Part shown: piece by piece, positions 25,183-34,128 of the stretch | Numbering within the stretch: position 1 is the first letter of the stretch | Layout: every line of letters begins with the position of its first letter | From: Bin103 sp002238925 | GTDB taxonomy: Bacteria; Spirochaetota; Spirochaetia; SZUA-6; Bin103 | DNA length: 64,000 nt | Direction: 5' to 3' | Assembly: GCA_965208065.1 (NCBI GenBank) | Contig: OZ242313.1 | Coordinates: 2,666,001-2,730,000 of the forward strand | The notes under the pieces: model-generated | Databases searched by the model: none | Told to the model about the DNA's origin: nothing | The model's input: the letters and a program-made list of their open reading frames with translations, nothing else | Position numbers and translations under genes: made by a program

Positions 25183-27100
25183 CTCGGAAGCGTCGACCGC
25201 CGCGCTGCCCGCAACCCACGGCCGCTGGCGGCTGTCACGGCTGCGGAATCCGCTCGCAACCGGCCTGATCGCAATCGCGCTGGCGGCGGCGGCGCCTGAC
25301 GCCCACCCCGCGCAGCCGCCCGGCGACGCAGCCGCCGAGCTTGCGGCGAACGGCCGATTGGACGCCGCGTTGACGTTGCTGGACGGCTGGCTGGCCGAGC
25401 ACCCCGGCGATGCGCGTCTGTTCCCGTTGGTGCTGCAGGTAGTTACCGCCGCGCCGGAGCAGCGCACGGTGGACGCCGTCCTCGGACGGTATGAACAAGC
25501 CCTGGGCACCGAAAGCGTCGGTGTGCTGCGCGCGGTGCCGGTTGACTTGGCAGAGTTGCGCGGCGGCATCGAACAGGCGCTCAACGAACTGCGCCGGTCG
25601 CGACTTCCCGACGCCGGCCGGCGGCAGGCGCTGCTGCTCCTGGAACTCGGTCAGATCGGCGGCGAGTCGTCCCCCCGGGAAGCACCGATCGCGGTGCACG
25701 CCGGGCTGGCGCGCGCCGGTCAGGGGCTCGATAACATCGCTCTGGAGGAGTCGTTGCGCAAGGCGTTTGCGCGGGATGGACAGGCCGATGGCGGCGCCGA
25801 CGGCGCGGTTGCCGGGTACGGACTGGTAGCACTGCTGAGCGCCACGGGACGTTCCGCGGAGGCGGCGGCCGCGCTGGAGGAGCTGGGACGGCGGTTTCCG
25901 CGCAGTCCCGAGTACGCGCTGGCGGCGGCCGAGTTGCGCGCCGGCCCGCTGGCGGGAGGCGCCGCCCTGCCTCCGGTTGTGGTGTTGCCGTCCCCGTCGA
26001 TGTTGCTCGGCGGTGCCGTGCTGGCATGCCCGGCGCCCTGTCTGATACCGGCGGTGGCAGCGCCGCGGGTGGCCGCACCGGCGCCCGAAGTGCCCACACC
26101 GGCTGCGCCGGCACCGGCATCGAGCCCGCGCCAGGCCGACGGCGTGGCGGCGCGCACGCCGCCTACCGCCACTCCTGCCGGCACACCTCGCGCGGAGGAA
26201 ACACCGCGCGTGGAGGAGGTGGAGGAGGTAGTGCTGGTTCCGGTGCGGCTGCCGGCCGCGGACGCCGGTCCACCGCGGCGTGCCGAGGACGTGCCCGCGG
26301 CGCGCAGCACATCGCCGGCAGCGACCGCGGACCCGCACAACCGCCGCGCCGGCAGCGTGACCTCCACCGCCACCCAATCGTCGCCATCCGCCCGGTCCAG
26401 CGGAGGTCTGCCCCGGCAGGGCGGCGGCGCTGCGCCGCAACCGGCGGACCGCGATGCGGCACACGTTGAAACCCGGACGGCAAGCCCCCAAACCACCCGC
26501 TCGCAGCCGGCCGCCGACCAGCCGCCGCCGACCGAAGCCGCAAGCGGTGCGAAGATTCGCGTGGTGGCGCTTCCCGGCCATACCGCCGCCGCCCCGGCCC
26601 GTGCACCGGCCGCGGACTCAGGCAAGGTGATTCGGGTCACCGCGCAGCCGGCTACGCGGGCGCAGTTGTCGACCGACCGGGTGTTCGTGCCGGCCGAAAC
26701 GCGCGCCGAAACCGTCCGGCGGTCGCAGCCGGCCCGGACAACGGCGGCCGCCGCCCGCGCGTCCACCTCCGCGGCGCCGGCGCAGTCGTCGCGCACGTCG
26801 GCGGTGCGCGTTGCCTCGTTGCCGGATCCGGCGGCGTTCGTGGTCCAGGTCGGCGCCTACCTTGATCCGGACAACGCGCTGGACATGGAGATGAAGCTGC
26901 GCCGTGCGGGATTTGCGGCGGTGGCGCGCTCCTACCGGACCGGCGATGGCTCCATCGTGCATCGCATTGGCGTGGGCGGCAACGTGACCCGCGGCAAGGG
27001 TGAACAAATGCTCACTCGGCTCGAGAACGCGGGATTCGCCGCCTACATCAGCCGGCGCGATGTCGTCTCCTATCTGCCCCCGGAGCCGCGGCAGCGGTAG
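25172..27100 (+). CDS. SPOR-domain secreted protein with repeat-rich linker
   Basis: A ~642-residue protein: an N-terminal hydrophobic segment (LATGLIAIALAAAAPDAHPAQ) as signal or anchor, a helical TPR-like region (about residues 50-260), a ~270-residue disordered Pro/Ala/Thr/Arg linker and a C-terminal SPOR domain (FVVQVGAYLDPDNALDMEMK...GEQMLTRLENAGFAAYI). SPOR domains bind denuded septal peptidoglycan, so it is a likely division-site or cell-wall protein. The start is GTG 25172 or 25175, inside the end of the LapA gene; longer frames upstream merely shadow that gene. The two together with the small membrane protein look like one envelope unit. Confidence 0.75.
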   Translation: MVANSEASTAALPATHGRWRLSRLRNPLATGLIAIALAAAAPDAHPAQPPGDAAAELAANGRLDAALTLLDGWLAEHPGDARLFPLVLQVVTAAPEQRTVDAVLGRYEQALGTESVGVLRAVPVDLAELRGGIEQALNELRRSRLPDAGRRQALLLLELGQIGGESSPREAPIAVHAGLARAGQGLDNIALEESLRKAFARDGQADGGADGAVAGYGLVALLSATGRSAEAAAALEELGRRFPRSPEYALAAAELRAGPLAGGAALPPVVVLPSPSMLLGGAVLACPAPCLIPAVAAPRVAAPAPEVPTPAAPAPASSPRQADGVAARTPPTATPAGTPRAEETPRVEEVEEVVLVPVRLPAADAGPPRRAEDVPAARSTSPAATADPHNRRAGSVTSTATQSSPSARSSGGLPRQGGGAAPQPADRDAAHVETRTASPQTTRSQPAADQPPPTEAASGAKIRVVALPGHTAAAPARAPAADSGKVIRVTAQPATRAQLSTDRVFVPAETRAETVRRSQPARTTAAAARASTSAAPAQSSRTSAVRVASLPDPAAFVVQVGAYLDPDNALDMEMKLRRAGFAAVARSYRTGDGSIVHRIGVGGNVTRGKGEQMLTRLENAGFAAYISRRDVVSYLPPEPRQR

Positions 27101-27109
27101 CAGGCCGCG

Positions 27110-28201
27110 TCAGCCGCGGCCGGTCGGCTCGGGGCCACTCTCGGAGCCCTCGCCGCCGGCGTCCGCGGCATCTATCAGTTCCACCTGTTCGAAATGCAGG
27201 GCGGCAGAGCCGACGGCGGTAAGCCCGGTGATCTCGATCGTGGCCGGATGCAGGACGAGTGAGCGCCGCACGCGTTCGGCGCCGCGATACTCGCGGAATT
27301 CCAGCGCGTAGGTACGAACGTCGCTGGTGGTGCCGGCCATCGATACGACTTTGAACACGATCACCGGGTGCCCTGCCGAGTAGACCGCAAACCCGCCGGT
27401 CAGCCGCCGCTCCTGCTGCTGCCAGGTGAATCTCGGTGCATCGAACAGGATCGTCTGCCCGTCGCTGCCATGATACAGCCCGATCAGCTGCAGTTGCGCC
27501 AGACCCGGCTGCGGTGCGCCGGCATCGACCAGCTCCCCGCGAGCGGCCTCGTCGAGCCGCCGGTACGTGCCGTTCTGATCGCTCTCGTCATCGGAGTCAC
27601 TGCTCCATACCTGGAGGTTCAGCTCGTCGTCCGCGGTCACGTCGGCGATGATCGTCTTCTCGACCGAGGTGACCAGAGCGTTGTGGGTCTGGAGGGCGAT
27701 CCGTGACGCGGTGCGCAGGTCGGACCCGGTCCAGGAGTATATCTCCTGCACTTCGCCATCGAAGAACGTGATGCTCCGCTGCTCCGGCTCGAAATGAATG
27801 ATTTCGACCGGCGGTGCCTCCGCCCCGTCGTCGTCGTGCGCCGTGTGGCGGTACCACGGTCCGGCCAGGAATTGTTCGAAGGACTCGGCGCCGGTGCCTT
27901 CGACCAGTTGTTGCAGCGTGCGCGGCGCCGGCTGCGCTGCCGGCTGCGGGCCGGTGGTGCCCGGCGCCTGCGCGCGCCGCTCGCCGCCGTCAGGCGCCGC
28001 CGGCGGCGGCGCAATGGCCAGACCGTCCGCCACGGGCGCGGCGGATTCCGGGCCGGTTTGCGTACCGGGCCCGCACCCAGCCGCCAGCAGCAGGAATGCC
28101 GGCAGCAGCAGGAGTGCCGGCAGCGCGCCGGCCGCCGCCGAACAGAGGCGCCGGCGGCGCCGCGTTGCGCGGGCGTTCAGCGTGGTAATCGGGACTACCA
28201 C
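27110..28201 (-). CDS. Uncharacterised lipoprotein
   Basis: A 363-residue protein with a very basic n-region (ARATRRRRRL), a long hydrophobic run and the lipobox LLAAGC near residue 46. A Pro/Ala-rich linker and a mostly beta C-terminal domain of ~270 residues follow. No family recognised. GTG 28201 overlaps the stop of the upstream gene by 7 bases, so the pair is co-translated. It converges with the SPOR-domain gene 9 bases away. The dense acidic stretches and WYRH...IIHFEPEQRSITFFDG suggest a lipocalin-like or small barrel fold, which is speculative. Confidence 0.65.
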   Translation of the reverse strand: MVVPITTLNARATRRRRRLCSAAAGALPALLLLPAFLLLAAGCGPGTQTGPESAAPVADGLAIAPPPAAPDGGERRAQAPGTTGPQPAAQPAPRTLQQLVEGTGAESFEQFLAGPWYRHTAHDDDGAEAPPVEIIHFEPEQRSITFFDGEVQEIYSWTGSDLRTASRIALQTHNALVTSVEKTIIADVTADDELNLQVWSSDSDDESDQNGTYRRLDEAARGELVDAGAPQPGLAQLQLIGLYHGSDGQTILFDAPRFTWQQQERRLTGGFAVYSAGHPVIVFKVVSMAGTTSDVRTYALEFREYRGAERVRRSLVLHPATIEITGLTAVGSAALHFEQVELIDAADAGGEGSESGPEPTGRG

Positions 28202-28782
28202 GGTGCGGCGCCGACGTGGCAGGTGGCGAGACGTGAGCGAACCAGTTCCGCCGCCCGGCGCGCCGCGATCGAGGGTACCAGGCATTCGTCGCGGAGCGTC
28301 TGCCACAGGAATGCGTGAATGGTGTCGAGTGCCTCCCGGCGTGGCAGGAACAGAAACGAGAAGTCGGTGCCGCCCGGCGGCGCGATGGTGAATACCGCCG
28401 CGGCGAGCACCGGTGCGCTGCTTACCATGATGCGCGAGTGGTTGCGCGCGCTTACCGTGGACAATTCGTCAAAGGTGTGCGGAACCCGGTGCCGGGCGTC
28501 GCGGCGCCACGGTTCGGTGGCACTGTCGGGGTAGCCGACCGGTTCAACCAGGACGTATAACTTGCCGGCGTCGGCGGCGATCGACAGTCCGTCGCCGGAC
28601 AACCGCACCGTGCGCGCTTCGCGATAGGCGACGATCTCGAAGCGCACGTAAGCGCTGCCGTCCACCATGAACGACGACACGACATAGCCGCCGCGCGGCG
28701 GGATTCGGCCGGTCCGATACGCGCTGAGCAGGTCGAAAGCCTTGCTGGACACGGGCTGAGGGTACGCATGCGCCAGCGTCAC
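28195..28782 (-). CDS. Hypothetical protein paired with the lipoprotein
   Basis: A 195-residue protein with no recognised domain and no signal peptide. It contains beta-rich segments (GGYVVSSFMVDGSAYVRFEIV) and a helical C-terminus (AFLWQTLRDECLVPSIAARR). It starts at GTG 28782, has no strong ribosome site and overlaps the downstream lipoprotein start. It diverges from purB with 49 bases between. The conserved overlap implies joint function, but nothing more can be said. Confidence 0.55.
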   Translation of the reverse strand: MTLAHAYPQPVSSKAFDLLSAYRTGRIPPRGGYVVSSFMVDGSAYVRFEIVAYREARTVRLSGDGLSIAADAGKLYVLVEPVGYPDSATEPWRRDARHRVPHTFDELSTVSARNHSRIMVSSAPVLAAAVFTIAPPGGTDFSFLFLPRREALDTIHAFLWQTLRDECLVPSIAARRAAELVRSRLATCHVGAAPW

Positions 28783-28796
28783 CGCAACTGCACAGC

Positions 28797-28826
28797 TTTA
28801 CAAACGCGAGGCCGGGACGCCATATT
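28797..28826 (+). promoter_or_regulatory. Possible promoter giving a leaderless purB mRNA
   Basis: TTTACA (28797-28802) and CATATT (28821-28826), spaced 18 bases, precede the purB ATG at 28832 by only 5 bases. Transcription would start at or next to the start codon, and no Shine-Dalgarno-like sequence lies between. The match is fair, not perfect. Confidence 0.4.
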
Positions 28827-28831
28827 GCGGC

Positions 28832-30283
28832 ATGGAGAAGCCTGACAGGTTCCGCTCCATTTCGCCCCTCGACCACCGTTACTGGCTGGCCAATCGCGAC
28901 CTGTTCGAAGCGCTCGCCGATCATCTCGACGAACAGGCAAGTGTGCGCTACGCGGTCCGCGTCGAGCTTGCCCTGCTCATCGAACTGTTGCACCGGCTGC
29001 CGGGATGTTCCTGCGACGAACAGCTTGAGCGGGACATCCGCGCGGCCGCCGCGCGGGTGACCGCCGACGCGGTAGCCGCCGAGGAGCGGGTCACCGAACA
29101 CAACGTGCGCGCCCTGGTCAACGTGCTGCAGCGCGAACTGCCGGCCTCCGTGCGGCACCTGGTGCACGTCGGCGCCACCTCCTTCGACATCACCGACACC
29201 GCCACCGCCCTGCGCTACCGCGACGCGTTGCGTAACGTGATCGTACCGCTCCTGATCCGGCTCGAACGAGCGCTCATCGACCTGGCCGAGCGGGAGGCGG
29301 ATACCGCCCAGGTGGGCCGTACCCACGGGCAGTATGCTTCCCCGGTGACGTTCGGCCTTGCCATGGCGGAATATGTCGCCCGGCTGGGCAAGGCTATCGT
29401 GCGCATCTCGGGGCGTGCCGGAGACTTGCGCGGCAAGCTTGCCGGCGCCGTCGGCGCCTACAACGCCACCAGCCTGCTGGTGGACGATGCGCTGGAACTG
29501 GAGCGGGCGGTGCTGCGCCGGCTGGACCTGAAGCCGTCGGAGAGCTCGACTCAGATCGTGGAACCGGAGTACCTGCTCGCGGCGCTCCTCGAGGTGGGCA
29601 CCGCATTTGGCATCATTGCCAATCTGGCAGACGACCTGCGCCAACTGCAGCGGTCCGAGATCGACGAAGTGCGGGAGCCGTTCGGCAGCCGCCAGGTCGG
29701 ATCCTCCACCATGCCGCAGAAGCGCAACCCCTGGAACTGCGAGCACGTCAAGAGCCTGTGGAAGACGTTCGCGCCGCGCGTCCTGACCTTCTACCTGGAT
29801 CAGGTGTCCGAACATCAGCGCGACCTGACCAATTCGGCGTCGGCGCGGTTCGTGCCGGAGTTCGTGGCCGGGTTCGCCGCCGCCGCCAACCGGCTGCTGC
29901 GTGTCGTCGAGGGTTTGCAGGTGAACCGCGACCGGATGAGCGAGCGGCTGCGCGACGGCACGTCCGATCTGGTGATGGCGGAGGCGGCGTACGTGTTGCT
30001 GGCCGCCTCCGGGAGTGCCGATGCCCACGAGCAGATGCGCCGCCTGACGTTGGAGTGCGAGAAGCGCGGCGTGCGGCTGCTGGATGCCGCGCGCGCCGAT
30101 CAGGCCACCTGGGAATGCCTCGAACGGGCCGTGCAGGCGCGCTTCGCCACTACCGCGCTCGAATTCTTCTCGCATCCGGAACGCTACGTCGGGCAGGCGG
30201 CGGCCAAGACGCGGGCGCTTGCGGCACGCTACCGCGGCCTGATGGACGGATTGGAGAGAGCGCCCGGGAGGGGCGATGCCTGA
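28832..30283 (+). CDS. purB: Adenylosuccinate lyase
   Basis: A 483-residue fumarase/aspartase-superfamily enzyme acting twice in purine synthesis: it cleaves SAICAR to AICAR and adenylosuccinate to AMP. The superfamily signature GSSTMPQKRNP is intact, as are the catalytic His region QVGRTHGQYASPVTFG and the N-terminal TEHNVRALV and HVGATSFDITDTA motifs. Length is that of the long bacterial form. ATG 28832 lacks a ribosome site. The 3' end overlaps guaA by 8 bases, which couples the AMP and GMP branches. Confidence 0.94.
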   Translation: MEKPDRFRSISPLDHRYWLANRDLFEALADHLDEQASVRYAVRVELALLIELLHRLPGCSCDEQLERDIRAAAARVTADAVAAEERVTEHNVRALVNVLQRELPASVRHLVHVGATSFDITDTATALRYRDALRNVIVPLLIRLERALIDLAEREADTAQVGRTHGQYASPVTFGLAMAEYVARLGKAIVRISGRAGDLRGKLAGAVGAYNATSLLVDDALELERAVLRRLDLKPSESSTQIVEPEYLLAALLEVGTAFGIIANLADDLRQLQRSEIDEVREPFGSRQVGSSTMPQKRNPWNCEHVKSLWKTFAPRVLTFYLDQVSEHQRDLTNSASARFVPEFVAGFAAAANRLLRVVEGLQVNRDRMSERLRDGTSDLVMAEAAYVLLAASGSADAHEQMRRLTLECEKRGVRLLDAARADQATWECLERAVQARFATTALEFFSHPERYVGQAAAKTRALAARYRGLMDGLERAPGRGDA

Positions 30284-31850
30284 ACCGGCGATCGATACCA
30301 TCCTGGTGCTCGACTTCGGCGGCCAGACGTGCCAGCTCATTGCCCGCCGCATTCGCGAGTGCGGCGTCTACAGCCGGGTGCTGCCGGGCGACATCCCGTT
30401 GGCGGAGGTCGATGCGTTCGACCAGGTGCGCGGTATCGTACTCTCGGGTTCGCCTGCGTCGGTGCATGACGCCGGGGCTCCCGCTCCCGACCCCGACCTG
30501 CTGTGCCGCGGGCTTCCGGTGTTGGGCATCTGCTACGGCATGCAGCACATGATGCACCGGGGCGGCGGCGTGGTGTCGGCAACGCACGTCAGCGAATATG
30601 GCCGGGCGCGCGTCGAGCGGGTGGGGGAGTCGCCGCTGTTCGCCGGCATCCCGGCAACATTTCGCTCCTGGATGAGCCACGGCGATGCGGTCGAACGGGT
30701 CGCGGACGGGTATCGCCGGGTGGCCGGCTCCGAATACGGCGCCGTGGCCGCGGTCGAGTCGGTCGATGCAGCGGCGCCTCCGGTGTACGGCATCCAGTTC
30801 CATCCCGAGGTATCGCACACCGAATACGGAAGCCGCATTCTCGGCAACTTCGCCACCGCGGTCTGCGGCGCCCGCCGGCAGTGGGACCTGACCTCGTTCG
30901 AGCAACGCGCGGTGGCAAAGGTGCGCGCCGCCGTGGGCGCCGAGCCGGTCGTGCTGATGATTTCCGGCGGTGTCGACTCCACCGTGGTGGCGGCGTTGCT
31001 GCTCAAGGCGCTGCCCGCCGACCAGGTGCACCTGCTGTATGTCGACACCGGGCTGATGCGCCTGCAGGAGACGGCGGAGGTGCACGCCACCCTGCACGGC
31101 CTCGGCGCCACCCACGTGCAGGTGGTCGACGCGGCCGACCGGTTCTACGCCGCGCTCGCCGGCGCAACCGATCCCGAGACCAAGCGGCGCATCATCGGCG
31201 ACCTGTTCATCGAGGTGCAGCGCGACGCCGTAAGGCAGGAGTGCAGCGATGGATTTCTGGCTCAGGGCACGCTGTACACCGACCTGATCGAGTCGGGCAG
31301 GGGTGTGGGCGCCAAGGCGCACGTCATCAAGTCGCACCACAATGTGGCGGCGCCGCTGATCGCGGAGCGGCGCGACGCCGGCCTGCTGCTGGAGCCGCTG
31401 GCATCGCTCTACAAGGACGAGGTGCGGCGCTTGGGTGAGGCGCTTGGGGTGCCCGCGAAGGTGATCGCGCGCCACCCGTTTCCCGGCCCCGGCCTGGCCG
31501 TGCGCATATTGGGCGAGGTGACCCGCGAGCGGTGCGACCTGCTGCGTGCGGTGGATGCGATCTACCTGCAGGAGCTGCGCAGCCGCGGCCTGTACGATCG
31601 GATTACGCAGGCGTTCGCGGTGCTGCTGCCGGTGCGCTCGGTCGGGGTGACCGGGGACAGCCGCCGCTACGGCGAGGTGGTCGCGCTGCGGGCGGTGGTG
31701 AGCGACGATTTCATGACCGCGGAAGTGTTCCCGTTCGAGACGGCGGCGTTGCTCGAAATCTCGGCCCGGATCACCAACGAGGTTCCGGCCGTGGGCCGCG
31801 TGGTGTATGACGTGTCGAGCAAACCACCCGCCACGGTAGAGTGGGAGTAG
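30276..31850 (+). CDS. guaA: GMP synthase (glutamine-hydrolysing)
   Basis: A 524-residue two-domain enzyme converting XMP, glutamine and ATP to GMP. The N-terminal class I amidotransferase has the nucleophile Cys in LGICYGMQHM and the His-Glu pair in QFHPEVSHTE. The ATP-pyrophosphatase domain has the P-loop MISGGVDSTVVAALL. The C-terminal dimerisation domain ends VPAVGRVVYDVSSKPPATVEWE, the family's XMP-binding end. ATG 30276 lies within the last codons of purB. Complete and normal in length. Confidence 0.96.
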   Translation: MPEPAIDTILVLDFGGQTCQLIARRIRECGVYSRVLPGDIPLAEVDAFDQVRGIVLSGSPASVHDAGAPAPDPDLLCRGLPVLGICYGMQHMMHRGGGVVSATHVSEYGRARVERVGESPLFAGIPATFRSWMSHGDAVERVADGYRRVAGSEYGAVAAVESVDAAAPPVYGIQFHPEVSHTEYGSRILGNFATAVCGARRQWDLTSFEQRAVAKVRAAVGAEPVVLMISGGVDSTVVAALLLKALPADQVHLLYVDTGLMRLQETAEVHATLHGLGATHVQVVDAADRFYAALAGATDPETKRRIIGDLFIEVQRDAVRQECSDGFLAQGTLYTDLIESGRGVGAKAHVIKSHHNVAAPLIAERRDAGLLLEPLASLYKDEVRRLGEALGVPAKVIARHPFPGPGLAVRILGEVTRERCDLLRAVDAIYLQELRSRGLYDRITQAFAVLLPVRSVGVTGDSRRYGEVVALRAVVSDDFMTAEVFPFETAALLEISARITNEVPAVGRVVYDVSSKPPATVEWE

Positions 31851-31865
31851 CCGCCGCGCGCTCCG

Positions 31866-32519
31866 ATGACGCTGTTCGCTTACCTTGCCACGCCGTTGTT
31901 CGTGCTCGCCATTGCCGGCCACGCGCACGCCCGCGGGCGTGGCGGCGGCTGGGATTTGCTGCATACCTACACGGCCGCCGCGTTGCTTGCCATGCCGTGC
32001 TACCCGCTGTTCGAGTTTCTGGCAGCCACCTTTCCACCTCGCGTGGAGCCGCGGCTGCAGTTTGCCCGTCTGCTTGCCGTCGACCATGGCGTGCCGCTGA
32101 TCGCGGCTTCCGCGGCGAGCCTCGCCGTTCACTGGTTCCGCGGCCGAGGAGGTAAGCGGGCCCCGCTGCACGCGGTGAAGCTGGTCGCAGCGCTCGGGGG
32201 CTTCTTCAGCGTGTACGCCATTCTCGACCAGTTCGCTCATCACGCCGACCCAAGCCTGTACCGGCTGGTGCTGCTGCCGATGCTGCGGTTGACGGCGGTA
32301 TCCGGTACCGCCTACCTGCTGGCGCGCGCGGCACGCGGCACGCGGTGGTGGGTGGTTGCCGTGCCGGCCATACCGTGTGCGACCGCGGCCGTTGCCTACG
32401 CGGGCACGCTGCAACAACCCGAACTCGCGGCGGTGGGCGGCGCGGCGCTGCTGGCCATGACCCTGCCGCTGGTATTCGCCCACTCGGCGGCGGAGGCCCC
32501 CGACGAAACCGCCGCGTAG
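31866..32519 (+). CDS. Uncharacterised membrane protein
   Basis: A 217-residue integral membrane protein with about five or six hydrophobic segments and few charges (FAYLATPLFVLAIAGHA, LLHTYTAAALLAMPCYPLF and others). A basic loop (RGRGGKRAPLH) lies near the middle. No domain recognised. It starts at ATG 31866, 15 bases after guaA, and ends 19 bases before the next gene, so it appears to be in the same transcription unit. Conserved spacing suggests real coding, but function is unknown. Confidence 0.6.
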   Translation: MTLFAYLATPLFVLAIAGHAHARGRGGGWDLLHTYTAAALLAMPCYPLFEFLAATFPPRVEPRLQFARLLAVDHGVPLIAASAASLAVHWFRGRGGKRAPLHAVKLVAALGGFFSVYAILDQFAHHADPSLYRLVLLPMLRLTAVSGTAYLLARAARGTRWWVVAVPAIPCATAAVAYAGTLQQPELAAVGGAALLAMTLPLVFAHSAAEAPDETAA

Positions 32520-32538
32520 CCGCCGACCGGCACGGCGC

Positions 32539-33471
32539 GTGGTGCTGGCGGTTGCCGGCGTCATGCCGATCCTGATCCTGGCGGGCGGTTGCGCCCGCCA
32601 GGACACCGAGGACACCTACCTGGTGGCGCTGGAGGCGCCATTCTGGCGCGCGGTCACCGAGGCCTATCCGGAACTGGAAGCCGAACTCCGCGCGTCGGTG
32701 CTTGCTGACGGGCGTGCGCTCAGCATTGCGCACCTGGATGCCGAGGAGCCGCTGGATGCGCTGCACGCGCGGCTTGCCCGCAGCCGCCATGCCGGAGTGG
32801 TTCTGACTCCGCTGCTGTCCCTGCAGGCCGAGGAGGTGGCCGCCGCGCACCCCGACCTGCGCGTTGTGGTGTTGACCTGGACCGGTGAGGCCGCCGCGGG
32901 GACCGCGACGCCGGCGGGCGGGCCGAACGTCACCTCGGTGTCGTTCCTGCGCCACGACGCGCTGGAGCGCGCCGGACGCCTCCTGGCTGCTTACTTGGCC
33001 GACCAGCAGGAGGGCAGAATCGGCATCCTTGCCACCGGTGGGTCCGTGGAGCGAGCCCACGTCGCCGCCTTCCGGCGTGGCGTGACGAGCGCCGGTGGTG
33101 CCGTCCGCGTGACCGAGCGGCGCATCGACCGATCGGCCGACAGCGCGGCACTGAAACGATCCCTCGCGGCCCTGCAGCGCTCGGAGGTGCAGGTGGTGTA
33201 CCTGGAAGTGGGATCGTTGACCGGCGCGGCGCTCGAGACGCTGGCGCGCGATGGAACGTTCGCGATGGTCAGAAACTGGGGCTATCGTTCCGGCTTCGAA
33301 GAGACCGTGCTGCTGTCGGTGAACGATCCCCCCCTGGAGGCCCTGCGCGCCGGGGTCGACGCGGACCCGGGCAGCAGTGTTGAAGTGGCGTCGGAGGTTG
33401 TGTGGGGTACCGGCGCCCCCCCGCCGGACGGCGCGGAAGACCTTTACGACGCCGTTCGCACCATTCCTTGA
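32539..33471 (+). CDS. Periplasmic-binding-protein-like lipoprotein
   Basis: A 310-residue predicted lipoprotein: signal VAGVMPILILAGGC with lipobox Cys near residue 18, then a two-lobed alternating strand/helix pattern typical of type I periplasmic binding proteins (VVLTPLLSLQAEEVAAAHPD, GRIGILATGGSVERAHVAAF, VQVVYLEVGSLTG). It resembles the BMP/LacI-type binding fold and may sense or bind a small ligand, but no permease or ATPase is adjacent. The start is GTG 32539. The substrate cannot be inferred. Confidence 0.55.
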   Translation: MVLAVAGVMPILILAGGCARQDTEDTYLVALEAPFWRAVTEAYPELEAELRASVLADGRALSIAHLDAEEPLDALHARLARSRHAGVVLTPLLSLQAEEVAAAHPDLRVVVLTWTGEAAAGTATPAGGPNVTSVSFLRHDALERAGRLLAAYLADQQEGRIGILATGGSVERAHVAAFRRGVTSAGGAVRVTERRIDRSADSAALKRSLAALQRSEVQVVYLEVGSLTGAALETLARDGTFAMVRNWGYRSGFEETVLLSVNDPPLEALRAGVDADPGSSVEVASEVVWGTGAPPPDGAEDLYDAVRTIP

Positions 33472-33516
33472 CACGTTGTCGCCAATGAGGCGCCTTTCGT
33501 ATTAGCCTGCTGGTCG

Positions 33517-33924
33517 ATGCGGGTCAACTTCACGGCCAACACCACGATCGGCGAAGGCTCCCGATTCGAGGGCCATTGCGCGGTACACGGGAATCTGCGC
33601 ATCGACGGCCGCTTCGTGGGACCGGCGCTGCAGGTCGAGCAGCTCTACGTTGGTTCGAGCGGTCGCGTGAAGACCGACATCGTTGCCAACGTCGTGGTTG
33701 TGGAGGGGGTCGTTGTGGGCAACATCAGCGCCGCGAACCGGGTGTTGCTGCTGGCGTCGGCACGCGTTCTGGGCGACCTGCTGGCGCCCGAACTGATCAT
33801 TCAGGACGGCGCGATCCTGGACGGACACTGCTCGATCGGACAAGCGCACGGCGACGATGCGCGGCGCCTGATTGAAGACCTCTACGAGCGGCGAGCAATG
33901 TCGGAGACCGGCGCCCGAGGCTGA
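33517..33924 (+). CDS. Bactofilin cytoskeletal protein (copy 2)
   Basis: A 135-residue bactofilin with the same beta-helix rungs as copy 1 (NTTIGEGSRFEGHCAVHGNL, RIDGRFVGP, GRVKTDIVANVVVVEGVVVG, DLLAPELIIQDGAILDGH) but a different sequence and a short C-terminal helix. ATG 33517 opens directly on the core, with almost no N-terminal tail. Two divergent bactofilins in one window suggests the cell uses separate filaments. It precedes tRNA-Glu. Confidence 0.88.
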   Translation: MRVNFTANTTIGEGSRFEGHCAVHGNLRIDGRFVGPALQVEQLYVGSSGRVKTDIVANVVVVEGVVVGNISAANRVLLLASARVLGDLLAPELIIQDGAILDGHCSIGQAHGDDARRLIEDLYERRAMSETGARG

Positions 33925-33943
33925 TTCCGGGCCGCCTCCGGGG

Positions 33944-33973
33944 TTGACTAATCGCGGCGCCGGACCATACGTT
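33944..33973 (+). promoter_or_regulatory. Probable promoter of tRNA-Glu
   Basis: TTGACT at 33944-33949 and TACGTT at 33968-33973 are 18 bases apart. Transcription would begin about 33980, some 12 bases before the mature tRNA 5' end. The -10 box is weak, but its position is right for a tRNA gene. Confidence 0.45.
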
Positions 33974-33991
33974 ACCAGTGTTCTTGGCTAT

Positions 33992-34063
33992 GGCCCCTTC
34001 GTCTATCGGCTAGGACATGAGACTCTCATTCTCAAAAGAGGGGTTCGATTCCCCTAGGGGCTA
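33992..34063 (+). tRNA. tRNA-Glu (CTC)
   Basis: A 72-nt cloverleaf. The 7-bp acceptor stem is formed by the first seven bases and AGGGGCT at 34056-34062, closing with one G-U pair at position 1. The anticodon stem TGAGA/TCTCA encloses the loop CTCTCAT with anticodon CTC at 34025-34027. The T-arm carries GGTTCGATTCC. It reads GAG codons. The 3' CCA is not encoded. Only one tRNA is present here and no rRNA is near. Confidence 0.95.
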
Positions 34064-34128
34064 ATTCCCAACATCTGGTCGACCCTGCCAATCTGATCCA
34101 AAATTCACCAAATTCGAGGAGCCGCACA

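Noticed and set aside
30150..32615. An 821-codon minus-strand frame across guaA
   Set aside because: Antisense to a complete guaA with all motifs; composition typical of shadow frames.
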